Notes: generated by a model from the sequence alone, not told the origin. Shown: positions 27,006 to 36,097, counted from the stretch's first letter. The stretch is 64,000 nucleotides of DNA from Thiomicrorhabdus sp. zzn3 (GCF_029767755.1 NZ_JARUQS010000001.1:434001-498000); one strand, 5' to 3'. Translations and numbers: made by a program.

Positions 27006-29399
27006 TTAAAAATTGAGCCGTCGGCTGAGGGTATCTTTGAAGGTTCGGCCGCTGGTACTCAAGCCCTTAAGTTCAATCATAAACTGAAAGCTGTAATTAT
27101 ACAGACCATTTTCCAGTTGTGTCTCTTCTACGGAAAATTCTCCGGCCCAGCAGCAATCATCGTAACGCAGCGCATATTGCACTTCGTTGCGGATTTCCTG
27201 GGTAAAGTCGTAATTCCAGTAAGCCCCGCCTTGCCACTTGTTGGCAATTTCAAAGGTGGCACCTAATCCGAGGGTGGCCTGTTCGGTCGGTAAATTATTG
27301 TCGGTGAGGGTGTAGTTCACCAGAACCTTATCGGTATCGGAGAGATCCCAGCGTAGGCGGCTGTTACTGTTCACCAGATCGGTGTCTTCTTGGGAGAACT
27401 GGCTGGTTGAATAGAAATAGAGAGCCTGAGCGGTCACGCCGAGTTTGACGAAATAATCCGATTGTTCCGCGGTTTCCAGAGTGTTGCCGCTTAAGCTTAC
27501 TTGACGGTCATCCAGATAAAAAATCTGCCCGATGCCCGCTTCAAGCAGCGGGGTGCCGTTTTGGTTGAGGATTTTGCTGGTCAAAGCGGCGGAAACCTGA
27601 GTGGTATCGCCGATGCGGTCATAACCGGAAAAGCGGTTCAAAGCAAACAGATTGGAAAAGTGCAGACTTTTGTTGGTGGTGTCAAACAGCGGCACGTCAG
27701 ACTGGTCTACATAGGGAACATGCAGATATTGCAGCTCCGGCTCCAGGGTTTGAATCAACGGCACGCCGGAAAAGTCAAAGTCGCGTTCAAAGACCAAGCC
27801 GCCACGCAGTGCATATTGCATGACGGTGTGTTCAATATCCAGCTCATCGCCGCTGTAATTGCCGTTGTCGTGAATGGAATAGCGCAGGTGGTTAGCGGTC
27901 ACGCTGGCCTGCAGGTTGCCCCAAGGTTGGTACATCCCGTAGCGAATTTCCGGCACCAGGCGTGCGCGCAGAGCTTCCGGTTTGTTATGCGAGCTTAGCG
28001 GAACATCAAATTCGGTCGCTTCGCTGAGAACCGACCACTGGAAATCGCCGAACTCATTCTGATAGCGCGCGCCCACTTCCGGGCGCTTTTCATAGTTGAC
28101 CGGCGCGTCTCTCAAACGCAAGTAGCTGTACAGCTGCGTATAGGCCTGCCAATGGGCATCGCGATAATTTAATGTCACATAACGCGGGGTGGAGGTCACG
28201 GTTTTCAGCGCGTTTTCCACCGGGATGTCGGAGAAGAAATTTTCGTCAGACGTTTCATGCCATAAAATCTGGCTGGTCAGCCCCGGAGCCCATTGCTGAC
28301 TGGCGAGTAGTTTGCCGCGCCAGCGTTGTTCGATGGGTTCGCCGTAGACCACATCGTCGCCCAGCAGATAGGCCAGACCCTCGCTGGCGGTCTGCTGATC
28401 ATTCAAGAAGGTGGCGGTAAACTCCGCTTGATGACGAACCGAACCGCTTTTGGCCAGATAGCGGAATTCGTTTTCCAATATCGGCCCGCGGTTTTCCATA
28501 TACATCAGCGTCAAGGTGTCGTCGTAATTGGGTGCCAAATTGAAGTAGTACGGCAGCTTGACGTAAAAACTGGAACGGTCTTCGGTAATCGCTTTATAAC
28601 CGCCAAATTCGGGAAACAGCAATCCGCTGGCGCGATCATCCAAGGGGTAGTCGAAATAGGGGGTGTAGAAAATCGGCACATCATGGAACAGCAGCGTGGT
28701 GTGTTTGCCGATCACTCGGCGGTTGTGGTTGTTGATCTCCAAGTCGTCAAACTTCAGCTGCCAGGCCACCTGTTCCTGGTTTTCCGAAGCCAGGGTGCCG
28801 TCCTGCAACCGGTTTTGAATCGGGCAGGTGGTGAGGGTGGCCTGGTGCAGATGCGCCACCTCTTTTTGCTGATTCAGGTCAATGGTTTTGGCGTGACCGT
28901 GAGTGCGGCTCGGTATAAGCTGGTAGCGGGTGTGTTGCAGTTTTGCGGTTTGCTGTTGATTGTCCAGCTTCGCGTGCTGTGCGGTGAGCAGCAGGTCGTT
29001 GCGGTGCAATTCCACCTGACCGCTGGCCTGCGCCTGCTGAGTGTCTCTGCGGTAGCGAATTTCGTCGGCCAGCAACACGGAACCCGGGTGATGCACTTCG
29101 GCTGAACCGGTCAGACGAAATTCGTTCTGGTCGGGTTGAGTCAAACGGTCGGCTTCCATTTGGGTAGCTTGGGGAGTGGTTTGGTCTGTTTGCTCTGCGG
29201 GCACCTCGATCGGCTGGGCAATCCATTGCGGCAGACACTCCGCCGCACGTTGTTCTGCTACGGGCAACAGGGGTTGCGTTTGTGCCAAGGTCGGCTGACT
29301 CAATAGCGCTACGCTTGCACTCAGCGTGATGACCTTGCAATTTGAACAGGCCTGGTGGCTTTGAAAAAGTCTGTAAAAGCGTACAATCCGGTTTGACAT
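27006..29399 (-). CDS. lptD: LPS assembly outer-membrane protein LptD
   Basis: Outer-membrane beta-barrel that inserts lipopolysaccharide on the cell surface. About 797 residues. A signal-like hydrophobic stretch ends TLAQTQ. The OstA jellyroll (roughly residues 80-200) contains LLADEIRYRRDTQQAQASG, and the barrel holds FYTPYFDYPLDDRASGLLFPEFGG, the classic LptD block. Cysteines near the start of the mature part (C53) and in the late DDCCW pair could form the disulfides of the family. An alternative ATG lies 15 bases upstream; neither has a clear RBS. Confidence 0.94.
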   Translation of the reverse strand: MSNRIVRFYRLFQSHQACSNCKVITLSASVALLSQPTLAQTQPLLPVAEQRAAECLPQWIAQPIEVPAEQTDQTTPQATQMEADRLTQPDQNEFRLTGSAEVHHPGSVLLADEIRYRRDTQQAQASGQVELHRNDLLLTAQHAKLDNQQQTAKLQHTRYQLIPSRTHGHAKTIDLNQQKEVAHLHQATLTTCPIQNRLQDGTLASENQEQVAWQLKFDDLEINNHNRRVIGKHTTLLFHDVPIFYTPYFDYPLDDRASGLLFPEFGGYKAITEDRSSFYVKLPYYFNLAPNYDDTLTLMYMENRGPILENEFRYLAKSGSVRHQAEFTATFLNDQQTASEGLAYLLGDDVVYGEPIEQRWRGKLLASQQWAPGLTSQILWHETSDENFFSDIPVENALKTVTSTPRYVTLNYRDAHWQAYTQLYSYLRLRDAPVNYEKRPEVGARYQNEFGDFQWSVLSEATEFDVPLSSHNKPEALRARLVPEIRYGMYQPWGNLQASVTANHLRYSIHDNGNYSGDELDIEHTVMQYALRGGLVFERDFDFSGVPLIQTLEPELQYLHVPYVDQSDVPLFDTTNKSLHFSNLFALNRFSGYDRIGDTTQVSAALTSKILNQNGTPLLEAGIGQIFYLDDRQVSLSGNTLETAEQSDYFVKLGVTAQALYFYSTSQFSQEDTDLVNSNSRLRWDLSDTDKVLVNYTLTDNNLPTEQATLGLGATFEIANKWQGGAYWNYDFTQEIRNEVQYALRYDDCCWAGEFSVEETQLENGLYNYSFQFMIELKGLSTSGRTFKDTLSRRLNF

Positions 29400-29457
29400 C
29401 AAGCAGAGAATCATTAATTATTCGTGAATTGTCTTATTTTAACCGAGTATTTTCTTT

Positions 29458-30498
29458 ATGAATGAAAGATTTCAATGGATGTTGGACTGGTTGGATGCCT
29501 TGCCTATTTTGCAAGGGCGTGCAGTCAGCCAGCCGGTTTCCGCGTCCAGCGATGCCAGCTTCCGCCGTTATTTCCGCATTGAGGTAAACGGTCCGCAAGA
29601 AAAGGATCTTGCCAGCTACATTATTATGGATGCGCCGCCCGAACATGAGGATTGCGAACCCTTTATCCATGTTTCCGCTCAAATGGCGAAGTTGGGGCTG
29701 AACGTCCCCAAGGTGTTAGCGCAAAATCTACAGCAGGGGTTCTTACTGTTGACGGATTTGGGCAGCACCACCTACCTTTCGGTTTTGAATTCGGCCGATG
29801 AAAGCGAGGTGGATCGCTTGTATTGCGACGCTTTGAACGCCTTGGTGATCTTGCAGGAAAAGGGCGCGCAGGCCGCCCCGGAGTTGCCAGCGTATGATGA
29901 GACCTTGCTGAATAACGAGATGAACCTGTTCAGCGATTGGCTGCTCGGCACGCATCTGGAAATGCCTTTGAGTGTGCACCAGCAAATGGACTGGCAGCAG
30001 ATTAAAACCCTGTTGACGCAGTCGGCACTGGCGCAGCCTAAAACCTATGTGCATCGCGATTACCACAGCCGCAACCTGATGGTGACAAGTCAGGGCAATC
30101 CTGGCATTTTGGATTTTCAGGACGCGGTCTATGGCCCGTTAACTTACGATGCAGTGTCGTTGCTGCGCGATTGTTATATCGCCTGGCCAAGCGATCAGGT
30201 GCGCGAGTGGCAGCGTTATTATTTTCTCAAATTGTGTGAGGTCAATCTGCTCAAGCGGGATGAATGGCACGGCTTCTTAAAGGCGATGGATTTTATGGGG
30301 ATTCAGCGTCATCTGAAAGCGTCGGGCATCTTTGCACGCCTCTATCACCGTGACGGCAAGGACGGCTATTTGAACGACATTCCGCAAACCCTACAATATA
30401 TCGTCGATGTCGGGCGCGACTATCCGGAAATGAAATGGCTGGTTGAGTGGGTGGAAAACCGCATGTTGCCGCATACACTTCTGCAAAAAGCCGGGTAA
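29458..30498 (+). CDS. amgK: N-acetylmuramate/N-acetylglucosamine kinase AmgK
   Basis: Aminoglycoside-phosphotransferase-fold kinase that phosphorylates the anomeric position of MurNAc during cell-wall recycling. 346 residues. Glycine-poor start VSASSDASFRRYFRI, catalytic HRDYHSRNLMV and metal-binding GILDFQDAVYGPLTYD are present. It is divergent from lptD and followed at once by murU, the arrangement known from Pseudomonas, where the pair bypasses de novo UDP-MurNAc synthesis. Function is assigned from family and context. Confidence 0.9.
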   Translation: MNERFQWMLDWLDALPILQGRAVSQPVSASSDASFRRYFRIEVNGPQEKDLASYIIMDAPPEHEDCEPFIHVSAQMAKLGLNVPKVLAQNLQQGFLLLTDLGSTTYLSVLNSADESEVDRLYCDALNALVILQEKGAQAAPELPAYDETLLNNEMNLFSDWLLGTHLEMPLSVHQQMDWQQIKTLLTQSALAQPKTYVHRDYHSRNLMVTSQGNPGILDFQDAVYGPLTYDAVSLLRDCYIAWPSDQVREWQRYYFLKLCEVNLLKRDEWHGFLKAMDFMGIQRHLKASGIFARLYHRDGKDGYLNDIPQTLQYIVDVGRDYPEMKWLVEWVENRMLPHTLLQKAG

Positions 30499-30502
30499 TG
30501 CC

Positions 30503-31207
30503 ATGACGCAAGCTTCACGACCTGTCAAAGCGATGATTCTCGCCGCCGGACGCGGCAACCGTCTGCGGCCGCTGACCGATTCGATTCCCAAGCCGTTGGT
30601 GCCGCTGTGCGGCAAACCGCTGATTGAGTATCACATCGAAAAACTGGCCGCCGCCGGCGTGCAGGAGATTGTCATCAATCACGCCTGGTTGGGTGAACAG
30701 ATCGAGCAAACTTTGGGCAACGGTAAGCACTGGGGGATTAAAATTCATTATTCGCCGGAACCGGAAGGCGGCCTGGAGACCGCCGGCGGGATTATCAACG
30801 CCTTGCCACTATTGGGCAAGGAACCGTTTCTGGTAATCAACGGCGACGTCTTTTGTGAATTCGATTTTGCCGAATTGATTGCCCAGGCCTGTTCACTTTC
30901 ACAAAACACTTTGGCGCATCTGGTTCTGGTGCCCAGCCCCGAGTTCAATGCCAAGGGGGATTTCGGCTTGAGTCAAGCAGACTCAACAGGCCGAGTAGCA
31001 AGCCAAGGGCAATATACCTTTGCCGGTCTCAGTGTGATTCATCCAGACCTATTCAAAAACATGGCCGTCGATTTCATCAAACTCGCGCCGATTCTGCGTG
31101 AGGCGATGGACGCCAACCGGGTTAGCGGCCAACTCTACCAAGGACTCTGGTCTGACATCGGCACCTTGGAACGTTTGCAGGAGATGGAGCAAACGCTTTG
31201 CCAATGA
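30503..31207 (+). CDS. murU: N-acetylmuramate alpha-1-phosphate uridylyltransferase MurU
   Basis: Nucleotidyltransferase that converts MurNAc-1-phosphate to UDP-MurNAc, completing the AmgK-MurU recycling route. 234 residues. N-terminal AMILAAGRGNRLRPLTD with the nucleotide-binding loop, PKPLVPLCGKPLIEYH, and the metal Asp of FLVINGDVFCEFDF. It starts four bases after the amgK stop; a longer in-frame start inside amgK is less likely. Carries one CAGGCCTG in its coding sequence. Confidence 0.92.
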   Translation: MTQASRPVKAMILAAGRGNRLRPLTDSIPKPLVPLCGKPLIEYHIEKLAAAGVQEIVINHAWLGEQIEQTLGNGKHWGIKIHYSPEPEGGLETAGGIINALPLLGKEPFLVINGDVFCEFDFAELIAQACSLSQNTLAHLVLVPSPEFNAKGDFGLSQADSTGRVASQGQYTFAGLSVIHPDLFKNMAVDFIKLAPILREAMDANRVSGQLYQGLWSDIGTLERLQEMEQTLCQ

Positions 31208-31208
31208 G

Positions 31209-31216
31209 CAGGCCTG
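31209..31216. repeat. CAGGCCTG palindrome copy
   Basis: Copy placed directly after the murU stop, in the 26-bp gap before the pseudouridine synthase gene. Confidence 0.7.
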
Positions 31217-31233
31217 TTTAAATCCAATTAATC

Positions 31234-31935
31234 ATGCGCATTAACCGATATCTCAGTCAGGCCGGTCTGTGTTCCAAGCGTGAAGCCGATCGCTGGATCG
31301 AACAGGGGCGGGTGCGAGTAAACGGCGAACCGGCCAGTTTGGGAATGCGACTCTCCGACAGCGATCGGGTGACGGTGGACGGCGAGCCGGCTCCCTCTTT
31401 TCCTGAGCCGGTCCACCTGCTGTATCACAAACCGGTCGGGGTAACCTGCACACACGATGAAGATGTGGAAGGCAATTTGACCGAAGCGGTGGGCTATCCG
31501 CAGAAAGTGTTTGCCGTGGGGCGTTTGGACAAGGCGTCCGAAGGCTTGCTGTTGCTGACCAATCAGGGCGAACTGTTCAATAAAATCCTGCGCGCGCAGA
31601 ACGGCCACGAAAAAGAGTATCTCGTCACCGTGGATCGTCCGCTCAGTGAGGCGTTTCTGGAGCAGATGCGCAGCGGAGTGGAGGTCTTGAATACCGTTAC
31701 CTTGCCCTGTAAGGTGGAGAGGTTGGATAGTCACCGTTTTAAAATCATCCTCAAACAAGGTTTGAACCGCCAGATTCGGCGCATGTGCAAAGCCTTGGGT
31801 TACCGGGTAATGCGTTTGCAACGACTGCGGATCATGAATCTGCACCTGGATGATCTGCCGAGTGGTCAGTGGCGGCCGCTTTCTTCGCATCAACAAGCGA
31901 CTTTATTGGCGCAGTTGGCCGACTCTGAATCGTAG
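31234..31935 (+). CDS. RluF-like 23S rRNA pseudouridine synthase
   Basis: RsuA-family pseudouridine synthase, 233 residues. N-terminal S4 domain MRINRYLSQAGLCSKREADR, catalytic AVGRLDKASEGLLLLTNQG with the essential Asp, and KIILKQGLNRQIRRMCKALGY. The late RLRIMNLHLDDLPSGQWR resembles RluF (U2604 of 23S rRNA) more than RluB or RluE. The exact target is inferred. Confidence 0.88.
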   Translation: MRINRYLSQAGLCSKREADRWIEQGRVRVNGEPASLGMRLSDSDRVTVDGEPAPSFPEPVHLLYHKPVGVTCTHDEDVEGNLTEAVGYPQKVFAVGRLDKASEGLLLLTNQGELFNKILRAQNGHEKEYLVTVDRPLSEAFLEQMRSGVEVLNTVTLPCKVERLDSHRFKIILKQGLNRQIRRMCKALGYRVMRLQRLRIMNLHLDDLPSGQWRPLSSHQQATLLAQLADSES

Positions 31936-32078
31936 AAATGCGCTTAAATGGCTTTCAATATAAGCAAAGGCTTAATCTCAGATAAGTTTCGATGCGCTTT
32001 TGCAGCGACTCTGCGGTTTTGTTCTAAAATGAAATTAAAGGAAATGCACTTTCATTACTCAAAGAAGAGGACAAACCT

Positions 32079-32345
32079 ATGAGCCATAAACATAAAGCCA
32101 TTATTGAAAAGATTTTTGCGCATCCAATTGCGACCAATATTGACTGGAAAAAACTGGAGCATGCGTTGGAGCACTTTGGTGCCGAAATCGAAATCTCCAA
32201 TTCCAACCGTGCCAAGATCGTGCTGAACGGTCAGGAATTGAGCATCAGTTTGCCGCATCATGGTCATGAAATTGCGGATAAAACTGAAGTCACCCAGCTG
32301 CGACACTTTTTAGAAGCGGCGGGAATTACTCCGGATGCAGTGTGA
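32079..32345 (+). CDS. Solitary HicA-like double-stranded-RNA-binding-fold protein
   Basis: An 88-residue protein of the HicA-toxin-like family. Seen are the TNIDWKKLEHALEHFGAEIE strand-helix core, the basic NRAKIVLNGQELSISLPHHGH segment with the His expected in HicA-type active sites, and a VTQLRHFLEAAGI helix at the end. No HicB-like antitoxin gene is adjacent on either strand. Members of this solitary group may not be toxins. RBS AAAGAAGAGGAC; it is followed by a strong terminator. Confidence 0.7.
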   Translation: MSHKHKAIIEKIFAHPIATNIDWKKLEHALEHFGAEIEISNSNRAKIVLNGQELSISLPHHGHEIADKTEVTQLRHFLEAAGITPDAV

Positions 32346-32378
32346 TAATTTCATCTGAATAAGAAAACAGCAAAATAG

Positions 32379-32413
32379 ACAGGCCTGGTAGGAGTGATTC
32401 CTACCAGGCCTGT
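32379..32413. terminator. Terminator formed by an inverted pair of CAGGCCTG elements
   Basis: ACAGGCCTGGTAGGA, loop GTGAT, TCCTACCAGGCCTGT: a perfect 15-bp stem containing two complete CAGGCCTG copies, followed by TTTGTTTT. It sits between the convergent HicA-like and MFS genes. Confidence 0.9.
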
Positions 32414-32429
32414 TTGTTTTCGGATGGCG

Positions 32430-33617
32430 TTACCGATTTGGAGAGTATAAAGGCAATATGTTTTTGAATATCGTGATCGTCAAGAGCACGGAAACCAGTC
32501 CAACGACTGAAAACTCCAATGCCCAAATTGCGCCAAACTGTTCCCATATTTGCCCGATAATCAGGCTGCCAACTGCCGTCGCCAGCGCGGTTCCCAAATA
32601 AAAAATGCCATAAGCACGCCCTTTTTTATGTTCGGTCTGCCCGATGCGGCTGCGCATGGCATTCAAACCGGTCACCATAAACACTCCCTGAAAAACAAAT
32701 GCCAACACCAGGCTGACCGGGCTTTGCATTAACAGCAGGCCTGCTGAGATCACCCCCGCCCAAAGACTTGTCTGCATTAAAAAACGTGCGCCATTGAACT
32801 GGCCGGTAGCATCTACACGTTTACCCGCCCGGTAGCTGATAAGGGTTTGAGTAAGGGCCGAGCTGACCATTAACAGCGGCAGCCATTGTGTGGCAATGCC
32901 GATCTCACTGCCTCTAATCACCATAAAGGCATCGCTTAACATAAAGAATACGGCCAAAAAGTAGATTGTAAACCAGCCCCATAATGAGCTGTCCATCTGA
33001 CCTGAGGTCGTTTCTGGTGCAAGGGGTTTAGGCTGTTTTTGAATCAGGTCTTTGACCCAAAAAATCAGGATAAACAAGCCTAGCAGACCCGGCAGCAGGC
33101 TGAGCTCAAAAATGATTCTGATCCAGTGTTCTGATTGCCCCAGCCAAGTTAACAGTAAAAAGGCCAGAATGCCGCCGAGCATTTCTCCGGCAATGTCGAG
33201 GGTTTTATGCACGCCAAAGGCGCGCCCCTGTTGTTGTGGTTGCGCCGAAGCAGAAATAAGCACATCTTTGGGTGCGCTGCGGATCGCTTTACCCAACCGT
33301 TCGGTTGCACTGATGGCCGCCACGCTTCCCCAGTTTTCGGCCAAAGAGAAAAGCGGTTTCATAATGGTGGACAGGGCGTAACCGATCAGCAGCAGCGGTT
33401 TGGTTACCTGCAGGGTGTCGCTCAGCCAGCCTCCAAACCAGCGGAACAGATAAGACACCAGAGTGGTAATGGCGATGACATAACCGAGTTTGTCGACCCC
33501 CTGATGAAGTACGAGTACCACATAGATCGGGATGAGCGGTTTGATCATCGCGGTGGCCAGGTCGGTAAAAAAACTGACCCAGCCCAGTGCCCAGATATTT
33601 TTGGAAATGGTGGACAT
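32430..33617 (-). CDS. Major facilitator superfamily transporter
   Basis: A 395-residue inner-membrane carrier with about 11-12 hydrophobic helices. The motif ATERLGKAIRSAPKDVLISA and the early LGWVSFFTDLATAMIKPLIP place it in a subgroup of MFS proteins of unknown substrate. Downstream in transcription is the paired-repeat terminator. The next gene upstream is the bile-acid-symporter-family carrier on the same strand, 43 bases away, so both may be co-transcribed. Confidence 0.85.
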   Translation of the reverse strand: MSTISKNIWALGWVSFFTDLATAMIKPLIPIYVVLVLHQGVDKLGYVIAITTLVSYLFRWFGGWLSDTLQVTKPLLLIGYALSTIMKPLFSLAENWGSVAAISATERLGKAIRSAPKDVLISASAQPQQQGRAFGVHKTLDIAGEMLGGILAFLLLTWLGQSEHWIRIIFELSLLPGLLGLFILIFWVKDLIQKQPKPLAPETTSGQMDSSLWGWFTIYFLAVFFMLSDAFMVIRGSEIGIATQWLPLLMVSSALTQTLISYRAGKRVDATGQFNGARFLMQTSLWAGVISAGLLLMQSPVSLVLAFVFQGVFMVTGLNAMRSRIGQTEHKKGRAYGIFYLGTALATAVGSLIIGQIWEQFGAIWALEFSVVGLVSVLLTITIFKNILPLYSPNR

Positions 33618-33659
33618 AACGGATGTCGACCTGGCGGCTCTCAGAGAGCGTTGGTGTTT

Positions 33660-34520
33660 CTATGCCTGTTTGCGGTTGACCCACCAGGCAAAGGCGGCAC
33701 CGCTGACGAACATCAACAGAGAATAGGTCACGGCTGGAATCATCATAGCACTGTTTCCGATTAAAGTGCCGGCAACGACCAATGCCAGGGTACCGTTTTG
33801 AATCCCCACTTCAAATCCAATTGAAACCGCTTGCGGATGATTCAGCTTCGCCCACTTGGCGATCTGATAACCCAATAATAGAACGCTGGCATTGAGCAGC
33901 AGGGTCGCGATTCCCGCCTGGGCAAAGAAGCTGGCCATGTTGTTGGCATTTTTCAAGACGATAAGAGCAATAATCAGCAGCAAAAAGAGCACCGCAAACC
34001 ATTTGAGAATCTGTTCAATCTTGGTTGCGGCATTTGGCCAGCGTGAAAGAACCAACATGCCCAATGCCACCGGAATGACGGTGATGACTAAAAGTTGCAC
34101 AATGGTTTGGACGATCGGCAAGCTGAACTCGGTGCTGTTGCCCATGAAATAGGTCATGGACAGGGCGGAGATGATCGGAATGGTGAAGGGAGTGATCAGG
34201 CTGACCAGGGCGGTCAGGCTGATGGAGAGCGACACATCGCCTTTCGCCAGATAGGTGAACATATTGGAGGTGGCGCCACCGGGTGCCAAGGCGATAATCA
34301 TCAATCCCACAGCGACTTCCTCCGGTAGCTGTAATATGACCGCAATGGCAAATGCGATCAGCGGCAACAGAATCATTTGCCCGAGCAGACCGATTGAAAC
34401 GGCTTTGGGGGCACGCACGACCGCTTTGAAATCCGCCACTTTTAAAGAGAGCCCCATGCCAAACATAATCAGAAACAGGGCGGCGGGCAGAATGACTTTG
34501 GTTAGAATATCGGGGGACAT
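33660..34520 (-). CDS. Bile acid:sodium symporter family (BASS/YocS-like) transporter
   Basis: A 286-residue protein with 9-10 membrane helices. MFGMGLSLKVADFKAV near the start, LAPGGATSNMFTYLAKGDV in the sodium-binding region and VGIQNGTLALVVAG near the end are typical of bacterial BASS proteins. The substrate is unknown; relatives carry organic anions with sodium. GGAG six bases before the ATG decides the start over an in-frame codon 24 nt upstream. Confidence 0.9.
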   Translation of the reverse strand: MSPDILTKVILPAALFLIMFGMGLSLKVADFKAVVRAPKAVSIGLLGQMILLPLIAFAIAVILQLPEEVAVGLMIIALAPGGATSNMFTYLAKGDVSLSISLTALVSLITPFTIPIISALSMTYFMGNSTEFSLPIVQTIVQLLVITVIPVALGMLVLSRWPNAATKIEQILKWFAVLFLLLIIALIVLKNANNMASFFAQAGIATLLLNASVLLLGYQIAKWAKLNHPQAVSIGFEVGIQNGTLALVVAGTLIGNSAMMIPAVTYSLLMFVSGAAFAWWVNRKQA

Positions 34521-34584
34521 GGTGGCTCCGTGGTTGGTTATCAATCAGTCACGGATTTTAGCCTAAAGCGTTCTGCCGGCCTAT

Positions 34585-34622
34585 TAAAAAGCCTTATTCG
34601 CCAACAAGTCGGAATAAGGCTT
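34585..34622 (-). terminator. Terminator of the rhodanese genes
   Basis: On the minus strand AAGCCTTATTC, a 12-nt loop, GAATAAGGCTT, then TTT. It lies 27 bases after the stop of the second rhodanese gene. Confidence 0.85.
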
Positions 34623-34648
34623 ACAGAGCGATATCGGAAACGTTCGGG

Positions 34649-35326
34649 TTAAAAAGCATCCGCACCGGCGACCGTTAATCCCACTGAGGTCCAGTCCTGC
34701 ATGCCGCCTCGATAGTATTTGATTTTTTCTGGCGGATACCCCAGTTTAAGCAGAGAGTAGGGGGCGTATTTGACTGCATAAGGCGTCATGGCGCAGAAAT
34801 GGCCGTTTGAGTAGGCAATGACGGTTTTGGCGTCGTTGAAGTTCAGTTCACCGGAATCGGTGGTGGTGACATTCAGTTTGCGCTCCAGCACTTCGATGGC
34901 GGCGAATTCGTTTTTAAAGAGCCGTGGCGGAATATTGATGGCGCCGGGAATATGTAAACGTTCATAAGGCAGAAAAGGGCGCGTATCCACCAGAACAATG
35001 GAGTCATCGGTTTGCATTTTCCGCATCCATGCAAGCACTTCCAGTTCTCCCAGCGTCTCTACGCTCGGGGCGAGTTGTATAGGCTGCAGAAATCCTACCG
35101 TGGTATTGGTAAACAGTGGCGTCAAGGTCACATTGGGGTCTTGATTGCGCTGAATCAGCCAAGATTGCCCCTGCAATTGCAGCGACACCTCTCGAACATC
35201 GTGAGTGATGAGCACTTCGCCTGGTTTTGGTGTTTCAACGGTCGGATCTGTGGGGTCAGGATAGGCGCGCGGGGTCAGTACCAGCCCACAGAACACAGTC
35301 ATCAGAATCGCTTGTAAAGCCGTCAT
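34649..35326 (-). CDS. Exported rhodanese-domain paralogue with Ser at the catalytic position
   Basis: 225 residues with a short signal-like hydrophobic N-terminus (about 5-19). An extracytoplasmic strand-rich segment (QGQSWLIQRNQDPNVTLTP) precedes a rhodanese domain (about 90-215). The active-site loop reads AYSNGHFCAM, with Ser173 where the tandem paralogue has Cys. A cysteine remains five positions later (C178), as in the paralogue. AGGAGG precedes the ATG. It lies about 130 bp downstream of the paralogue on the same strand. Sulfur-transferase activity is doubtful unless C178 serves. Confidence 0.85.
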   Translation of the reverse strand: MTALQAILMTVFCGLVLTPRAYPDPTDPTVETPKPGEVLITHDVREVSLQLQGQSWLIQRNQDPNVTLTPLFTNTTVGFLQPIQLAPSVETLGELEVLAWMRKMQTDDSIVLVDTRPFLPYERLHIPGAINIPPRLFKNEFAAIEVLERKLNVTTTDSGELNFNDAKTVIAYSNGHFCAMTPYAVKYAPYSLLKLGYPPEKIKYYRGGMQDWTSVGLTVAGADAF

Positions 35327-35458
35327 GACAACCTCCTGCTTTAGAGGGCATGACTTAATTTTACTTTAAATGAGAGTGATTATTGATTGAATTTACTTTT
35401 GAGGTTTCATGCCTTATTGGTTATTTTTATTCTATGAGGCAACGGTTTGGAGCCGTTT

Positions 35459-36097
35459 TCAGTTAAAGGCTTCTTCACCGATGACTGTCAAGCCAACCGA
35501 GGTCCAGGCTTGCATGCCACCGCGGTAGTATTTGATTTTCTCAGGCGGGTAGCCGAGTTTGAGCAGGCTGTAATCCGCATGTTTGATGGCGTCCGGGGTG
35601 TAACCACAAAAATGGCCGTTACAGTAGGCGACGATGGTTTTGGCCTGGGAAAAATCAAGTTCACCGTTGGCGTTGGTTTTGACATTAAATAGTTTTTCCA
35701 ACGTTTCAGTTGCGGTCAGTTCGTTCTCAAAGGTCGCGGGCGGCACATCAACCGCACCGGGAATACGAATGCGGTCAAACCAGGATTTAGGGCGGGTATC
35801 AATTAAAATAATCGAGTCATCCGTCTGCATGCGTTGTAAATAATCCAGGACCTCAACTTCGCCGATGGTTTCCACCCCCGGGGCAAGATGAATCGGCTGC
35901 AATTTACCGACCGTGGTATTGGTGTAGAGACTGGTGATGGTAATGGTGGGATCTTGGTTGCGCTGAATGACATAGGTTTGATTACCAAGAGTAAGGGTAA
36001 TGGATTTAACATGCGGTCTGAGCAGCACTTCGCCAGAATAAGCTGCTTGAGAGAAAGTCAGCACTAGAGCTGTTAGCAGGAAAATAAACAGTTTCAT
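35459..36097 (-). CDS. Exported rhodanese-domain protein
   Basis: 212 residues. Signal peptide MKLFIFLLTALVLTFSQAAY, a strand-rich region (LGNQTYVIQRNQDPTITITS) and a rhodanese domain (about 75-205). The loop AYCNGHFCGY supplies the presumed catalytic Cys159 and a second Cys164. The IDTRPKSWFDRIRIPGAVDVP motif is typical. A perfect AGGAGG fixes the start. With its neighbour it looks like a tandem duplication; the C-terminal LLKLGYPPEKIKYYRGGMQ is identical in both. Probable role: periplasmic sulfur handling; substrate unknown. Confidence 0.88.
   Translation of the reverse strand: MKLFIFLLTALVLTFSQAAYSGEVLLRPHVKSITLTLGNQTYVIQRNQDPTITITSLYTNTTVGKLQPIHLAPGVETIGEVEVLDYLQRMQTDDSIILIDTRPKSWFDRIRIPGAVDVPPATFENELTATETLEKLFNVKTNANGELDFSQAKTIVAYCNGHFCGYTPDAIKHADYSLLKLGYPPEKIKYYRGGMQAWTSVGLTVIGEEAFN

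Noticed and set aside
28326-29105. A 259-codon plus-strand frame inside lptD
   Set aside because: Valine/glutamine-rich shadow of lptD with no recognisable domain.
31228-31896. A 222-codon minus-strand frame opposite the RluF-like gene
   Set aside because: Shadow frame; the plus strand encodes all pseudouridine synthase motifs.
33207-33764. A 185-codon plus-strand frame opposite the MFS gene
   Set aside because: Gly/Arg/His-rich shadow without start signal; the MFS protein is clear on the minus strand.
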